Shown piece after piece: positions 7,001 through 14,274 of a DNA stretch of 34,698 bases; position 1 is the first letter of the stretch, and each line of letters starts with the position of its first letter. The stretch comes from Anaerolineales bacterium (GTDB lineage Bacteria > Chloroflexota > Anaerolineae > Anaerolineales > Villigracilaceae). Below the pieces are notes generated by a model. The model had not been told where the DNA came from and did not search any database. It saw nothing but the letters and a program-made list of their open reading frames with translations. Made by a program: the position numbers and the translations under genes. Location: NCBI GenBank assembly GCA_030824405.1, contig JAVBXV010000066.1, positions 1 through 34,698 on the forward strand, given 5' to 3'.

Positions 7001-7841
7001 TAGTTGGCCGAAAGGAAACTCATCCACGTATGGAACGATGGAAAGGCTTGGAACGTCTGCTGAAAGTGATTCAACGTGGGCAACGAACACAGGCGTTAAG
7101 AAAAATGGTAAGAACGCAAATAGTGAGGCCATTCTGGGTACCCCGAGGGGTGTAAATTCCACGGGTGCTACTCCAACCGCTACACCCGTTCCGATCAACC
7201 CAACTTCATCAACATTGGTTGGACGCCCCATTATTAACGAATATCTCGCGCGCCCCGGCTATGACTGGAATCAAGATGGCGTTGTGGATGTCTTTGATGA
7301 ATTCATTGAGATCAAGAACATCGGCCCCGTGGATATCAACCTGAACGGCTGGAAATTGGACGATGAAGATGGCCTTGGCTCCGCTCCATTTACGATCTCT
7401 GATGTCACGCTCAAGCCTGGCGAACGAGCTGTATTTTACGGCCTTGAGACAAACATCCTCCTCAGCGATGGCGGGGACACTGTCCGCTTGATGAATGCGA
7501 GTAATAAAGTCTATGATGCGCACACATACGCCATCGCAAAAGTGGAAGATGAATCCTGGTGCCGCCTGCCCGATGGTAATGGCAGTTGGTTCGAGGATTG
7601 CACGCCCACTCCCAACTTAACCAACACCCGTGAGGGACAGGCTCCCACCATGCCCAGCGGAGATGATTTTGAATCTCCCGTCTGCAGCCTGCCAGATACA
7701 TTACCAGAAGATTTTCTACTGGCTGAGTGTAGAGGCTATGGAGCGAATATCTGGCGCTCCATGTACTGGGACGAGACTGGCTGGCAGGGGGATCAATTTG
7801 TCCCCTCCAATAGAAGCAAGCAGGCATCGTTTGTAGAATAA
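4092..7841 (+). CDS. Secreted multidomain protein: lamin-tail domain, five DUF11 repeats, two lamin-tail domains
   Basis: A 1249-residue exported protein. Residues 1 to about 38 form a signal peptide (MQRRHLVPRLVLMLSMLSG, cleavage probably near VKAAP). A lamin-tail-like domain starts at about 45 (NIVISEF ... DEFIELYNPTSSSIDISGW). Five DUF11 beta-sandwich repeats start at about 221, 353, 478, 604 and 734, sharing D-L-S-L-T, VKDLLP, LTYVSD, GIW-VGTL and, in most, an acidic end such as STTEDDD that could bind calcium. Lamin-tail domains follow from about 861 (IIINEVAWAG) and 1044 (GRPIINEYLARPG), joined by a TPTATPVP linker. No sortase motif or C-terminal membrane segment is seen. The protein is probably a surface adhesin or structural protein, by architecture. 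The first third of the gene is clearly more AT-rich than the end. Confidence 0.9.
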   Translation: MQRRHLVPRLVLMLSMLSGVVGSVFTPAWVTEDVKAAPLQQAATNIVISEFRTVGPLGGNDEFIELYNPTSSSIDISGWQVWGSNSSSSTSNRKTIPSSATSNIPPGGHYLITHTGSTYVASADTTYVSGITNDGGIAIFASTDLINPVDQVGMSAGAAYKEGTVLTPLSVSTNQSYERDAGGLLDSCDDTGNNLADFQLINPSNPQSSTSPRRLCGVASDLIITMDSNGSTSITPTVGTTITFTINITNSGPNDATNVTVKDDLPTGLTYVSDTGTGAFNSGTGIWTIASLPSGSSATLEITATVASGGTKINQAEVWSADQIDSDSIAGNNSTTEDDNASVTITPPTFGSADLSLTKTVNNSSPVVGDNIVFTLTVNNAAGPDNAEGIQVKDLIPDLLSAGLVYVSDDGSGVYNSVTGIWNVGTLAVGASEILKITAKVTTIDPKINTATITQSYQADTNSSNNSASVTVTPSGGVADLSLTMDMNKAVPGVAGTVVFTITVTNTDPLYDATNVEVKDLLPTGLTYVSDSGSGTYNKTTGIWSVGTLAKNSSKVLNITAKVDSSGTRTNLAEIWDADQTDPDSTAGNSSTTEDDDDSEDVQVADLSLTKTMSNVNPSVGQSVVFEITVSNSSAYDDATNVQVKDLLPSSFTYVSDNSLSIGTSYNPSPASGIWNVGTLASGTSKTLTITTTVNSSTLIINQAEVSQSDQIDLDSVPNNDSRVEDDDASAPSADLSLTHSVNNENPDINDNVVFTITVTNNGIGGTTNVQVKDLLPSGLTYVSDTGSGAYNKTTGIWTVGTLSNGTSEVLSITAKVTTSGIKTNSAEVWKSDESDPDSVPGNGSTTEDDDASATVTSYRSIIINEVAWAGTGSSASLLSDQWIELYNPGTTSINITGWTLKSTSGSINITLSGTIKAGEYFLLERDDNSTVSDITADQIYTGALSVSGEVLTLRDGLTNFIDTANGNGGSWPKGNSSTYGTMERLGTSAESDSTWATNTGVKKNGKNANSEAILGTPRGVNSTGATPTATPVPINPTSSTLVGRPIINEYLARPGYDWNQDGVVDVFDEFIEIKNIGPVDINLNGWKLDDEDGLGSAPFTISDVTLKPGERAVFYGLETNILLSDGGDTVRLMNASNKVYDAHTYAIAKVEDESWCRLPDGNGSWFEDCTPTPNLTNTREGQAPTMPSGDDFESPVCSLPDTLPEDFLLAECRGYGANIWRSMYWDETGWQGDQFVPSNRSKQASFVE

Positions 7842-7866
7842 AATAGGTAGAATAAAATTTTTCATT

Positions 7867-7907
7867 AAAACAAAAAGTGAACGTCAGAGGCGTTCACTTT
7901 TTGTTTT
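7867..7907. terminator. Bidirectional terminator between convergent genes
   Basis: Perfect 17-bp arms (7867-7883 and 7891-7907) surround the loop TCAGAGG. A-runs on one side and T-runs on the other let it work for the plus gene ending at 7841 and the minus gene ending at 7923. Confidence 0.9.
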
Positions 7908-7922
7908 GTATACTTTTTGAAA

Positions 7923-8588
7923 TTAATCTTCCGCAGCTCTGGCCATTTCCTCGGGCTCAAAGACCACTTCTTCCTTGCCAGTTAATTTATCGTCCACTTT
8001 TTTGACGATCAATTTTAAGTGTCCCGAATGTGCCACATAATCCAGGTCATCTGCAGGGACGGCCAGTACCGGGCAGAGCGTGAAGTTCTCGATCCATGAT
8101 TCATACAGATCGTTCAGGTTGGTCAAATATTCAGGGGTGATCTTGCGCTCGTAATCACGTCCACGCGAGTTGATGCGATTCATCAGCGTGGGTATAGATG
8201 CGCGCAAGTAGATCACCAGATCGGGCGGCGGCAGGAACTGCACCGCGGTTTCGTACAACTCGCGATAGGTCTTGTAATCGCGGTCCTGAATATTTCCCTG
8301 CTGATACAAATTATTCGCAAAGATCTCGGCATCTTCATAGACACTGCGGTCTTGAATGACCGAGTTGGGATGCTGCGCCAGATTGAAGTGCGAACGCAGG
8401 CGGTGCGTGAGAAAGAAGACCTGCGAATGAAATGCCCATGCAGACATATTCTGGTAAAAATCCGCCAGGTATGGGTTCTCGGTCACCGGCTCGTAGAACG
8501 GGTCCCAGCCCATTTGATCACATAACATTTTGACAAGCGTGGATTTTCCCACGCCAATATTGCCCGCAATAGCCACGAATTTTTTCAT
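7923..8588 (-). CDS. Deoxynucleoside kinase (dNK family), D-R-S variant
   Basis: Phosphorylates deoxynucleosides with ATP (dNTP salvage, cytoplasm). Seen: P-loop GNIGVGKST (residues 9-17), YEPVTENPYLADFY in the substrate pocket, the D80-R81-S82 motif (QDRSVYEDAEIF) typical of the family, and an arginine-rich lid RGRDYERKI. The 221 residues are a normal length, with a short acidic C-terminal extension (about 205-221: EEVVFEPEEMARAAED). GAGGG lies 4 nt before the ATG. It is related to but clearly different from the kinase at 1432-2076. The DRSVYED form resembles bacterial dAK/dCK-type enzymes, but specificity is an inference. Confidence 0.92.
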   Translation of the reverse strand: MKKFVAIAGNIGVGKSTLVKMLCDQMGWDPFYEPVTENPYLADFYQNMSAWAFHSQVFFLTHRLRSHFNLAQHPNSVIQDRSVYEDAEIFANNLYQQGNIQDRDYKTYRELYETAVQFLPPPDLVIYLRASIPTLMNRINSRGRDYERKITPEYLTNLNDLYESWIENFTLCPVLAVPADDLDYVAHSGHLKLIVKKVDDKLTGKEEVVFEPEEMARAAED

Positions 8589-8724
8589 GCGTCCCTCACA
8601 AAGGCTGGATGGTTTTTTTTATGATCAGCCGTGCGTATGATACCAAATAATTTTCATTTCCCCCGTTCTGTTAATGTTAATAAATTATTCAACGCCCCAA
8701 CGATTCCCTCTGTGAGATCTGCGT

Positions 8725-8761
8725 TAAAAAAACTCCCCTGCAAAATTAATTTTGCAGGGGA
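8725..8761 (-). terminator. Palindromic terminator of the DsbA-like gene
   Basis: Perfect 30-bp palindrome (arms 8732-8746 and 8747-8761, core CAAAATTAATTTTG). Read on the minus strand it ends GGGGAG followed by TTTTTTT, a strong Rho-independent terminator. It lies about 20 nt after the stop at 8784. Confidence 0.9.
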
Positions 8762-8783
8762 GACCTGTTTATTTCTGTACGAA

Positions 8784-9581
8784 CTACTGGGGAATTTCGC
8801 CAGCCAGTTCCTTGTCGATCAACTGCTGGAAACTTGTCAGCGGCTGAGCGCCCACAATCGCCAATCCATTGACGAAGAAAGTCGGTGTGGATTGCACCCC
8901 GAGGTCGAGGGCAAAATTCATATCTTCCTGAATGAACGCATCGTGGCTGCCATCGGTGAGACAGGCGGTGAAGGTCTCCACGTCCAGGCCCAGATCGGTG
9001 GCGTATTGGATGTAGGTCGCTTCATCGAGAGTATCACTGCTGAACAGCTTGGCGTGATAATCCCAATAGGCATCCTGATCATTGGCGCACAGAGATGCAA
9101 TTGCAGAAGGCATCGCGGCGGGGTGAATTTGTGTCAACGGCAGGTTGCGGTACACGAAACGGATCTGGCCCGGGTAGGCATCCAACAAGGCCTGATAGGT
9201 TTCATCATGGAAGCGGCGGCAGAACGGGCACTGGAAATCGCTAAACTCCACAATGGTGATCGGAGCATCATCCGGCCCAATGCTTGGATATCCTTCTGTG
9301 GGGACATCGTAACGGGTATACGGAGATTGAGTAGGTTGAGGCGCTTCAACAACCGCGCCCGAAGGCTGGTTTGCGGCTGGCGCTGCGGCAGGTGCCGCCA
9401 CTGTGACAATGGTGTCACGTCCCCAGGCTACATAGCCAACGAGGATGCCGACTGCAAAGGCCAGCACGACCAACACAGAGTAAAAGTGACTTTTCTTGAA
9501 GGTTATGGAATCATCGTCGATGGTCTCGATGACTTCCTCTTCTTCGATAATAGGGGTGGATTTTTTAGTTTTTGTAGGCAT
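8784..9581 (-). CDS. Membrane-anchored DsbA-family thiol-disulfide oxidoreductase
   Basis: An extracytoplasmic disulfide oxidoreductase or isomerase. The order is: acidic cytoplasmic N-terminus (IIEEEEVIETIDDD), one membrane anchor at about residues 34-53, an Ala/Pro-rich spacer (about 61-90), then a thioredoxin fold of DsbA type (Thioredoxin_4, BdbD-like). The active site is C118-P-F-C121 in FSDFQCPFCRRFHDE, and the cis-Pro loop is STPTFFVNG. An inserted helical domain contains one further Cys pair region (SLCAND ... TACLTD), which may form a structural disulfide. The start is the ATG at 9581; the in-frame TTG at 9587 is less likely because TATAAT lies 7 nt before the ATG. No DsbB/VKOR partner is next to it. 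Confidence 0.9.
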   Translation of the reverse strand: MPTKTKKSTPIIEEEEVIETIDDDSITFKKSHFYSVLVVLAFAVGILVGYVAWGRDTIVTVAAPAAAPAANQPSGAVVEAPQPTQSPYTRYDVPTEGYPSIGPDDAPITIVEFSDFQCPFCRRFHDETYQALLDAYPGQIRFVYRNLPLTQIHPAAMPSAIASLCANDQDAYWDYHAKLFSSDTLDEATYIQYATDLGLDVETFTACLTDGSHDAFIQEDMNFALDLGVQSTPTFFVNGLAIVGAQPLTSFQQLIDKELAGEIPQ

Positions 9582-9588
9582 GGGCAAA

Positions 9589-9594
9589 ATTATA
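9589..9594 (-). promoter_or_regulatory. -10 element TATAAT, 7 nt before ATG (leaderless start)
   Basis: Minus-strand TATAAT is followed by TTTGCCC and the ATG of the DsbA-like gene. No Shine-Dalgarno sequence fits in the gap, so the transcript should start at or next to the start codon. Confidence 0.55.
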
Positions 9595-9683
9595 GCCTTT
9601 CTAGAGGATTTTGGTAGAGTACATAAGTAGGAAAGCCGTGCATCGTTTCATTCTTTTGGGCGTATATCTTTTCGGAGGATCAA

Positions 9684-9911
9684 ATGACAACCGAAAAAAG
9701 ATCACATACACCCTGGTTCCTGTGGCCGTTCGTTGCGTTGTGGAAATTGCTCGCAACCATTGTTGAGTTGACTGGCCGATTCGTGGCCATGCTGATCGGC
9801 ATCGTATTTATCGTCATCGGCATCATCGTCAGTTTGACCATTGTCGGCGCCATCGTTGGGATTCCGCTGGCCATCATCGGCTTGCTGTTGTTTTTACGCG
9901 GCATCTTTTAG
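9684..9911 (+). CDS. Small hydrophobic membrane protein (75 aa)
   Basis: GGAGG lies 5-6 nt before the ATG, strong evidence that this short frame is translated. The protein has a basic N-terminus (MTTEKRSHTP), a Trp-rich amphipathic stretch (WFLWPFVALWKLL) and two long hydrophobic segments at about 33-54 and 56-73 rich in Ile, Val and Gly. No enzyme motif is present. Such proteins are often assembly or stress factors of the membrane, but no function can be assigned. A same-length frame on the opposite strand is a shadow. A structured terminator follows. Confidence 0.75.
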   Translation: MTTEKRSHTPWFLWPFVALWKLLATIVELTGRFVAMLIGIVFIVIGIIVSLTIVGAIVGIPLAIIGLLLFLRGIF

Positions 9912-9959
9912 AAAAAATAAAAATACACCAAGCCAAATATTTACCAGAAGATTTCAATC

Positions 9960-10010
9960 CCGAAGGGATGTCATGGATTTTTTATCTGTGACAGCCCTTC
10001 GGTGCTTTTT
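9960..10010 (+). terminator. Terminator after the small membrane protein
   Basis: CCGAAGGG (9960-9967) pairs with CCCTTCGG (9995-10002); an inner TGTCA/TGACA pairing extends the stem, and TGCTTTTT follows. It lies before the convergent msrQ stop at 10017. Confidence 0.75.
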
Positions 10011-10016
10011 AGTAGT

Positions 10017-10688
10017 TCAACTCTGCTCGGGTTGTGGATCCTGCTTTTTGCGTGGAGACAGGTAGCGGCTTGAGAAGGAAGCGATGGCTTTTTTAATCGG
10101 GGGAATGCGGAAGATCAAAAAGATGACGACGATCAATCCATATATCATCGGCTTTAATACTTCGCCTTGCAGGGAGAGCAGATCGCCTTTTTTGCTCCAC
10201 ACATAATGAAGCACCACCAGCGGCACAATTAAATAGACCAATTGATGCAGACGTTTCCAGTTTTTGCCGAGGCGTTTTTTCCAGATATCGAAGGAAGTGA
10301 TGCCGAGGGGGATCATCAGAAGAAATGCGAATGCGCCAACGATCAGGCGCGGCTTCTCAAGAATATTCTCGTAGATGGAACTCCAGGCCAGCCCGTAATC
10401 GAGGTCCATGTAAATGATCACGTGGATGGTGGCATACAGCAGGGCATATAGCCCAAGTGCGCGGCGGCGTTTGAGCGGCTCGCTCCATTTGAAAATGGTG
10501 TGGATCGGTGTGCATAAAAGCGACAGCACGAGCAGGGTGATGGCGTGCCTGCCTGTGCGTTGTTCAAGATCTTGAATGGGGTTCGGGGAAATATTGCCTG
10601 TTAAAAGATCGAAGATCAATAAGACAATACCAGACCATGCATAAATAATGATTGCAATTTGTAACGGAGTGTAGGGAAATTTTTTCAT
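10017..10688 (-). CDS. msrQ: MsrQ-like heme membrane subunit of the MsrPQ methionine sulfoxide reductase
   Basis: An integral membrane b-type cytochrome of the ferric-reductase-like family that passes electrons to MsrP for repair of oxidised methionines outside the cytoplasm. About six hydrophobic segments are seen. Candidate heme-ligand histidines lie in the helices TGRHAITLLVLSLLCTPIH, ATIHVIIYMDLD and LHQLVYLIVPLVVLHYVW, the usual MsrQ arrangement. The 223 residues match the family, with a basic C-terminal tail (SPRKKQDPQPEQS). It follows msrP by about 52 nt on the same strand, separated by a long hairpin. GGAAAAGAA lies upstream of the ATG. Confidence 0.92.
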   Translation of the reverse strand: MKKFPYTPLQIAIIIYAWSGIVLLIFDLLTGNISPNPIQDLEQRTGRHAITLLVLSLLCTPIHTIFKWSEPLKRRRALGLYALLYATIHVIIYMDLDYGLAWSSIYENILEKPRLIVGAFAFLLMIPLGITSFDIWKKRLGKNWKRLHQLVYLIVPLVVLHYVWSKKGDLLSLQGEVLKPMIYGLIVVIFLIFRIPPIKKAIASFSSRYLSPRKKQDPQPEQS

Positions 10689-10698
10689 AAATTTCTTT

Positions 10699-10735
10699 TC
10701 CGCAGATTCGGAGGCATTGCCTCCGAATCTGCGGA
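10699..10735 (-). repeat. Inverted repeat between msrP and msrQ
   Basis: 18-bp perfect arms (10699-10716 and 10718-10735) with a 1-nt spacer lie between the msrP stop and the msrQ ribosome-binding site. There is no T-run on the minus strand after it (GGAAAAGAAATTT follows), so it is not a typical terminator. An RNA processing or stabilising hairpin, or a REP-like element, fits better. Confidence 0.8.
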
Positions 10736-10740
10736 GCGGA

Positions 10741-11694
10741 TTAATAATTCACTTGCAGGTTCATGTCTTCATAAAGAGAAGCGACCTGTTCGCCATAGCC
10801 GTTGAAGGCAATGGTGGGTCTGCGGTTGAGTTCGCCGATGCGACGCTCTGAGGCCTGTGACCAGCGCGGGTGATCAACATCAGGATTCACGTTTGCATAA
10901 AAACCATATTCATTGGGAGCAATGGTTTCCCACATGGTTTCAGGTTGTTCACTGGTGAGCTCGATTTTCACGATAGACTTGATCGATTTGAAACCATATT
11001 TCCACGGCACTACCAGGCGGATAGGCGCACCGTTTTGGGTTACGTTGGGTTCGCCGTATAAGCCAGTGGCAAGCAGGGTCAGGTCGTGCATGGCTTCATC
11101 AAGACGCAGTCCTTCCTGATAAGGCCAGGGATAGAATGGGCTTTTTTGCCCGGGCATTTCCTCGGGGCGGTAGACGGTTTCGAAGCGCACATATTTTGCA
11201 TCGGAGGTGGGCTCCACTTCCTTGAGCAAACTTGCCAGCGTGAACCCTGTCCACGGGATGACCATGCTCCATGCTTCGACACAGCGCAAGCGGTAGATGC
11301 GTTCTTCCTGTGTGAATTTTTTGGTCAGGTCTTCGATGCCGAAGGTCTGCGGCTTGTTGACCAGACCGCTGACTTCGAGAGTCCATGGGCTGGTGTTGAA
11401 ATCCTGTGCGAGGCCCGCCACGCCCTGTTTGTCTGTGGTGAATTCGTAATAGTTGTTGTAATTGGTGATGTCTTCGTACGTGTTGACGGCATCGCCCAAT
11501 TCATCAGTTGCACCAGATACGGGAGCGGGCGCAGCGTTCTGTGCCGCTTCTTCGGCAGACGGGGCACATGCGGCCAGCAATGCCGCTCCGCCAACAACCG
11601 AGGCGGCCTTCATGAAATCACGGCGTGAAAGATATACATCTTTGGGCGTGATCTCATACGAACGAACGGGCACAGACTTAAACGGGTGGGTCAT
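10741..11694 (-). CDS. msrP: MsrP-like molybdopterin methionine sulfoxide reductase, probable Tat lipoprotein
   Basis: Reduces methionine sulfoxide in envelope proteins using a molybdenum cofactor. The N-terminus has a Tat motif S23-R-R-D-F-M-K29, then a hydrophobic stretch ending in a lipobox-like L-A-A-C43, so the mature protein is probably lipid-anchored after folding and Tat export. The oxidoreductase molybdopterin-binding domain follows; the Mo-ligand cysteine is C138 in [17 protein letters not shown]. The region [28 protein letters not shown] is strongly typical of the family. The 317 residues are normal. AGAGGAGAG precedes the ATG. It is the first gene of an operon with msrQ. Assignment as MsrP rather than another sulfite-oxidase-like enzyme rests on sequence pattern plus the msrQ neighbour. 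Confidence 0.95.
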   Translation of the reverse strand: MTHPFKSVPVRSYEITPKDVYLSRRDFMKAASVVGGAALLAACAPSAEEAAQNAAPAPVSGATDELGDAVNTYEDITNYNNYYEFTTDKQGVAGLAQDFNTSPWTLEVSGLVNKPQTFGIEDLTKKFTQEERIYRLRCVEAWSMVIPWTGFTLASLLKEVEPTSDAKYVRFETVYRPEEMPGQKSPFYPWPYQEGLRLDEAMHDLTLLATGLYGEPNVTQNGAPIRLVVPWKYGFKSIKSIVKIELTSEQPETMWETIAPNEYGFYANVNPDVDHPRWSQASERRIGELNRRPTIAFNGYGEQVASLYEDMNLQVNY

Positions 11695-11874
11695 GGTTCT
11701 CTCCTCTATGATTGCAAATTAAATAATAAGACTTAAGCGGTATTTGATTACCTCTCTGATGTGACCATTCTATGGAAACTTTCTTACGAAAAGCTTATAT
11801 ATGCCTGAGAGTTTATTAATAATGAGAGCGGCTATTGAACATGGATCATTCCCTCTTTATAGTTCGCGTGGATA

Positions 11875-13098
11875 TTAATCCAGTTTTCGAATGGCGGGGT
11901 GTAATAATGGCAGCGCGCAGAATACGGTGGAGAGCACCCCTGCGCCAATGAACACAGTGGTCACGCCGATGCTGTCTATGAGCCAGCCAGTGAGCGCAAA
12001 CCCAAGCGGCAATAGAACGAACGAGCCAAGCATGTCCACACTGGAAACACGTCCCATTTTTTCGGGCGGGACAAGTTCCTGAAGCAGGTTCATCCAGATC
12101 AGCCCGACAATTTCCAAGGCGGCGCCGTTAAATAATGCAGCAATCACCAACACGGCAAATGGAACTTTGAATCCGAAGAGTCCCAGCCCGACGCCAGCGA
12201 TGATACTGGCAATATAAAAAGTAAGTCCACGATGGCGGTATTTGGAGAAGGTTCCCATCACTAGGCTTGCAATGGCGAATCCAATTGGAAAAATGGAATA
12301 GATCAAGCCAAGCATTTTTTCATCACCGCCCAGTTGTTCCTTGATGAGAAAAGGCATGCCCACACTATACGGCCCAGACAGGGTAATGTTCGTGAATGCA
12401 AAAACGAGGATGCTTACCCAAAGAATGGGCGAGGCAAAGATGGTCTGAAACCCTTCGCGCAGGTCTGCGAAAAAATGCTTGAGTGTGAGATCTGTTTCTT
12501 GATGGCGAACAGGCGCGGGCAGGGTCAGAAGCGGAATTACCGTCAACGCGCCGATGAAGAAGGAGATGGCGTTCAATCCAAATGCAACGCCGGTGCCGCC
12601 CAACCCTGCTGCGAGACCGCCGATGGCGGGGCCAGCCACACGCCCGAATTGCATGCTCAAACTGTTGATCGAGTTTGCGCTGGGCAGGTCTTCTTCGGGA
12701 ATGATCTGTTGAATGATGGCGTTGTAGGCGGGCAGAAAAAACGCATCTGCAAAACCGAAGCAGATCGCGATGATGTAAATTCCCCATAGTTCAAGCCGAT
12801 CTGTGAATGCGAGCCATGAACCGATTGCCATGATCAGGCAGCGCGCCGCATCTGAACTGAAAAGTAAAATGCCGCGCGGCAATCTATCCACGGCCACGCC
12901 GCCGATCAGCGCGAAGATAACGGTGGGCAGCATGCTGAAAAAAAGAACCGTGCCCATTTTTGTGGCGGAGCCTGTTTTTTCAAGCACCCACCAGGCCATG
13001 GCGATCTGAAAAAGAAAATCGCCAACGCGTGAAAGGGTTTGCCCAACCAGAAGCACGGCGAATTGGCGGTGTTTTAATGCGCGGAAGGATGAATTCAT
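11875..13098 (-). CDS. MFS transporter, DHA3/EntS-like efflux type
   Basis: A 12-helix major facilitator permease. The N-terminus FRALKHRQFAVLLVGQTLSRVGDFLFQIAMAWWVLEKTGSA and the loop GGVAVDRLPRGILLFSSDAARC are typical of the MFS_3/DHA3 family (macrolide or siderophore exporters), which work as proton-driven efflux pumps. A second family feature is the long central PEEDLPSANSINSLSMQFGRVAGPAIGG. The 407 residues match the usual length. The ATG at 13098 is the natural start; only a weak ribosome-binding site (AGGTT) precedes it. The gene stands alone on the minus strand. The substrate is not predictable. Confidence 0.92.
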   Translation of the reverse strand: MNSSFRALKHRQFAVLLVGQTLSRVGDFLFQIAMAWWVLEKTGSATKMGTVLFFSMLPTVIFALIGGVAVDRLPRGILLFSSDAARCLIMAIGSWLAFTDRLELWGIYIIAICFGFADAFFLPAYNAIIQQIIPEEDLPSANSINSLSMQFGRVAGPAIGGLAAGLGGTGVAFGLNAISFFIGALTVIPLLTLPAPVRHQETDLTLKHFFADLREGFQTIFASPILWVSILVFAFTNITLSGPYSVGMPFLIKEQLGGDEKMLGLIYSIFPIGFAIASLVMGTFSKYRHRGLTFYIASIIAGVGLGLFGFKVPFAVLVIAALFNGAALEIVGLIWMNLLQELVPPEKMGRVSSVDMLGSFVLLPLGFALTGWLIDSIGVTTVFIGAGVLSTVFCALPLLHPAIRKLD

Positions 13099-13119
13099 GG
13101 TTAACCTATAAAATAAAAT

Positions 13120-13166
13120 TCACCGTCTTTTCCTTCCGCATGATTATCAAGAGTGAAAGACGGTGA
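13120..13166. terminator. Terminator after the STAS gene
   Basis: TCACCGTCTTT (13120-13130) pairs with AAAGACGGTGA (13156-13166) around a 25-nt loop. T-rich runs lie on both outer sides (ATTTTATTTTA on the minus strand), so it can end the STAS transcript before the MFS gene. Confidence 0.65.
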
Positions 13167-13185
13167 GTGATAATTTTTTTACAAT

Positions 13186-13560
13186 TCATTCATTGAATGA
13201 ATCAAGAGCGCTTTGCAGGCTGTCAAAATCTGGAATGTTTAGCAGGATGCCCGTCACTCCCAATATTTGATGGATCTGTTCGGGTGCATTGCATAATTTT
13301 ATATGAGCCACTTTAAGTCGATCTTCTACGGGGGTAAATAATTTGTATGTTTTTTGAATGGCGCGCATGCCTGCGCTGGTCAGAAACTCCACTTCGGCGA
13401 GATCGAGCAGCAAAAATCTTTCGCCGTTGTTGTAGGCTTCCCGCGCTGTGGCGAGCAGGTGTTCTTCGATCTTTGAATCCAGCCAGCCGCGCAGATGAAA
13501 CACAGTGATCGTGGACTGGTTCTTCAACGTTTCTTTTGTTACCGTTAAGATGGCATCCAT
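13186..13560 (-). CDS. STAS-domain protein (anti-sigma factor antagonist-like)
   Basis: A single-domain STAS protein of about 124 residues. FHLRGWLDSK gives the first strand, and LLDLAEVEFLTSAGMRAIQK is the helix-cap motif with S62 at the position that is phosphorylated in SpoIIAA and RsbV. In that family the unphosphorylated form binds an anti-sigma kinase and frees a sigma factor. No anti-sigma kinase or sigma factor is adjacent, so the partner is unknown. The start MDAILTVTKE at 13560 is chosen over an upstream start at 13587 because TGGAG lies 5 nt before it and a TATAAT lies 18 nt before it. Confidence 0.88.
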   Translation of the reverse strand: MDAILTVTKETLKNQSTITVFHLRGWLDSKIEEHLLATAREAYNNGERFLLLDLAEVEFLTSAGMRAIQKTYKLFTPVEDRLKVAHIKLCNAPEQIHQILGVTGILLNIPDFDSLQSALDSFNE

Positions 13561-13578
13561 ACGCGCTCCATTTTTTTT

Positions 13579-13584
13579 ATTATA
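13579..13584 (-). promoter_or_regulatory. -10 element for the STAS gene
   Basis: Minus-strand TATAAT 18 nt before the ATG at 13560 leaves a leader of about 11 nt holding the TGGAG ribosome-binding site. The -35 region is weak. Confidence 0.5.
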
Positions 13585-13590
13585 CAAGAT

Positions 13591-14274
13591 TTAGATTGAG
13601 AAAACCGCGCCTCGTTCGTGGACCTGTACCTGCTCCCCGCAATAGACAGTTACCGCGCCTGCGCCATATACCCGCCAGACCCCATCCGCTTCGTGGATCA
13701 TGGCTGTGCCTTCGTCTATGCCGAGCAGGGTTGTGCTGGGTAATGATCTTTTTAATGAATGTGTCCAGGTCTTTCCAAAATTATTATGATGCGGAAGTAC
13801 GCAGGCATTGGAGATCAAGTTCAACCCGCGCAATACTTTCTTTTCAGACGGGTCGTAATAATGTTCGCATAAGACCATCGCGCCTGCGCTGGAGCCTGCG
13901 ATGACCGCACCTTCTGCGTATGCATCCAGCGCGGCTTGCCAGCAGATGCTGTTGGCGAGCGTCTCTCCCAAATAGCGGGGAAACCCTCCCAGTAAATAGA
14001 TCAGGCGTGCGGCGCGGATGGAAGCGGCGAGAGCGGCATCATTTGCGGAGGCTGAGTCGATCACATCCACAGCGAAGACATTTTTTGCGCCGAGGCTTTT
14101 GAACCAGCGAATGCCATTGCTGCCCGCACGTTTGTGATTATGATCGAGCGCCGCCGCGGTGGGAAGGATGCAGATGGGCGCATCTGTGCCGCCTGACAGT
14201 TCAATGGCCTGCAGATCAGATTCAGACATGCGGCCGCTAAATTCTGCGCCGCCTTGCAGTACAAGATTTTTCAT
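13591..14274 (-). CDS. Cyanophycinase-like serine peptidase (family S51)
   Basis: A predicted serine hydrolase of peptidase family S51 (cyanophycinase, peptidase E), which acts on Asp-containing dipeptides or cyanophycin. The nucleophile elbow is G127-S-S129-A-G-A in AVIAGSSAGAMVL. A preceding strand ends LIYLLGGFPRYL, matching the family GG-x-Q region but with Pro-Arg in place of the common N-Q. The HHNNFG motif about 40 residues on may supply the histidine. The start MKNLVLQGGAEFSG (14274) fits the family; AAAGGA lies 8 nt upstream. At about 227 residues it is closer to peptidase E-like than to long cyanophycinases. The partner gene at 14290 starts divergently only 15 nt away. Confidence 0.82.
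   Translation of the reverse strand: MKNLVLQGGAEFSGRMSESDLQAIELSGGTDAPICILPTAAALDHNHKRAGSNGIRWFKSLGAKNVFAVDVIDSASANDAALAASIRAARLIYLLGGFPRYLGETLANSICWQAALDAYAEGAVIAGSSAGAMVLCEHYYDPSEKKVLRGLNLISNACVLPHHNNFGKTWTHSLKRSLPSTTLLGIDEGTAMIHEADGVWRVYGAGAVTVYCGEQVQVHERGAVFSI

Noticed and set aside
8631-9617. 328-codon open frame on the plus strand
   Set aside because: It is the antisense shadow of the DsbA-like gene and runs through its terminator; the minus frame has the CPFC active site.
11086-11628. 180-codon plus-strand frame
   Set aside because: Antisense to msrP; low-complexity, no motif.
13591-14274. S51 protein as a true cyanophycinase paired with the asparaginase for cyanophycin use
   Set aside because: They are 14 kb apart, no cyanophycin synthetase is seen, and the short length fits peptidase E-like members as well.
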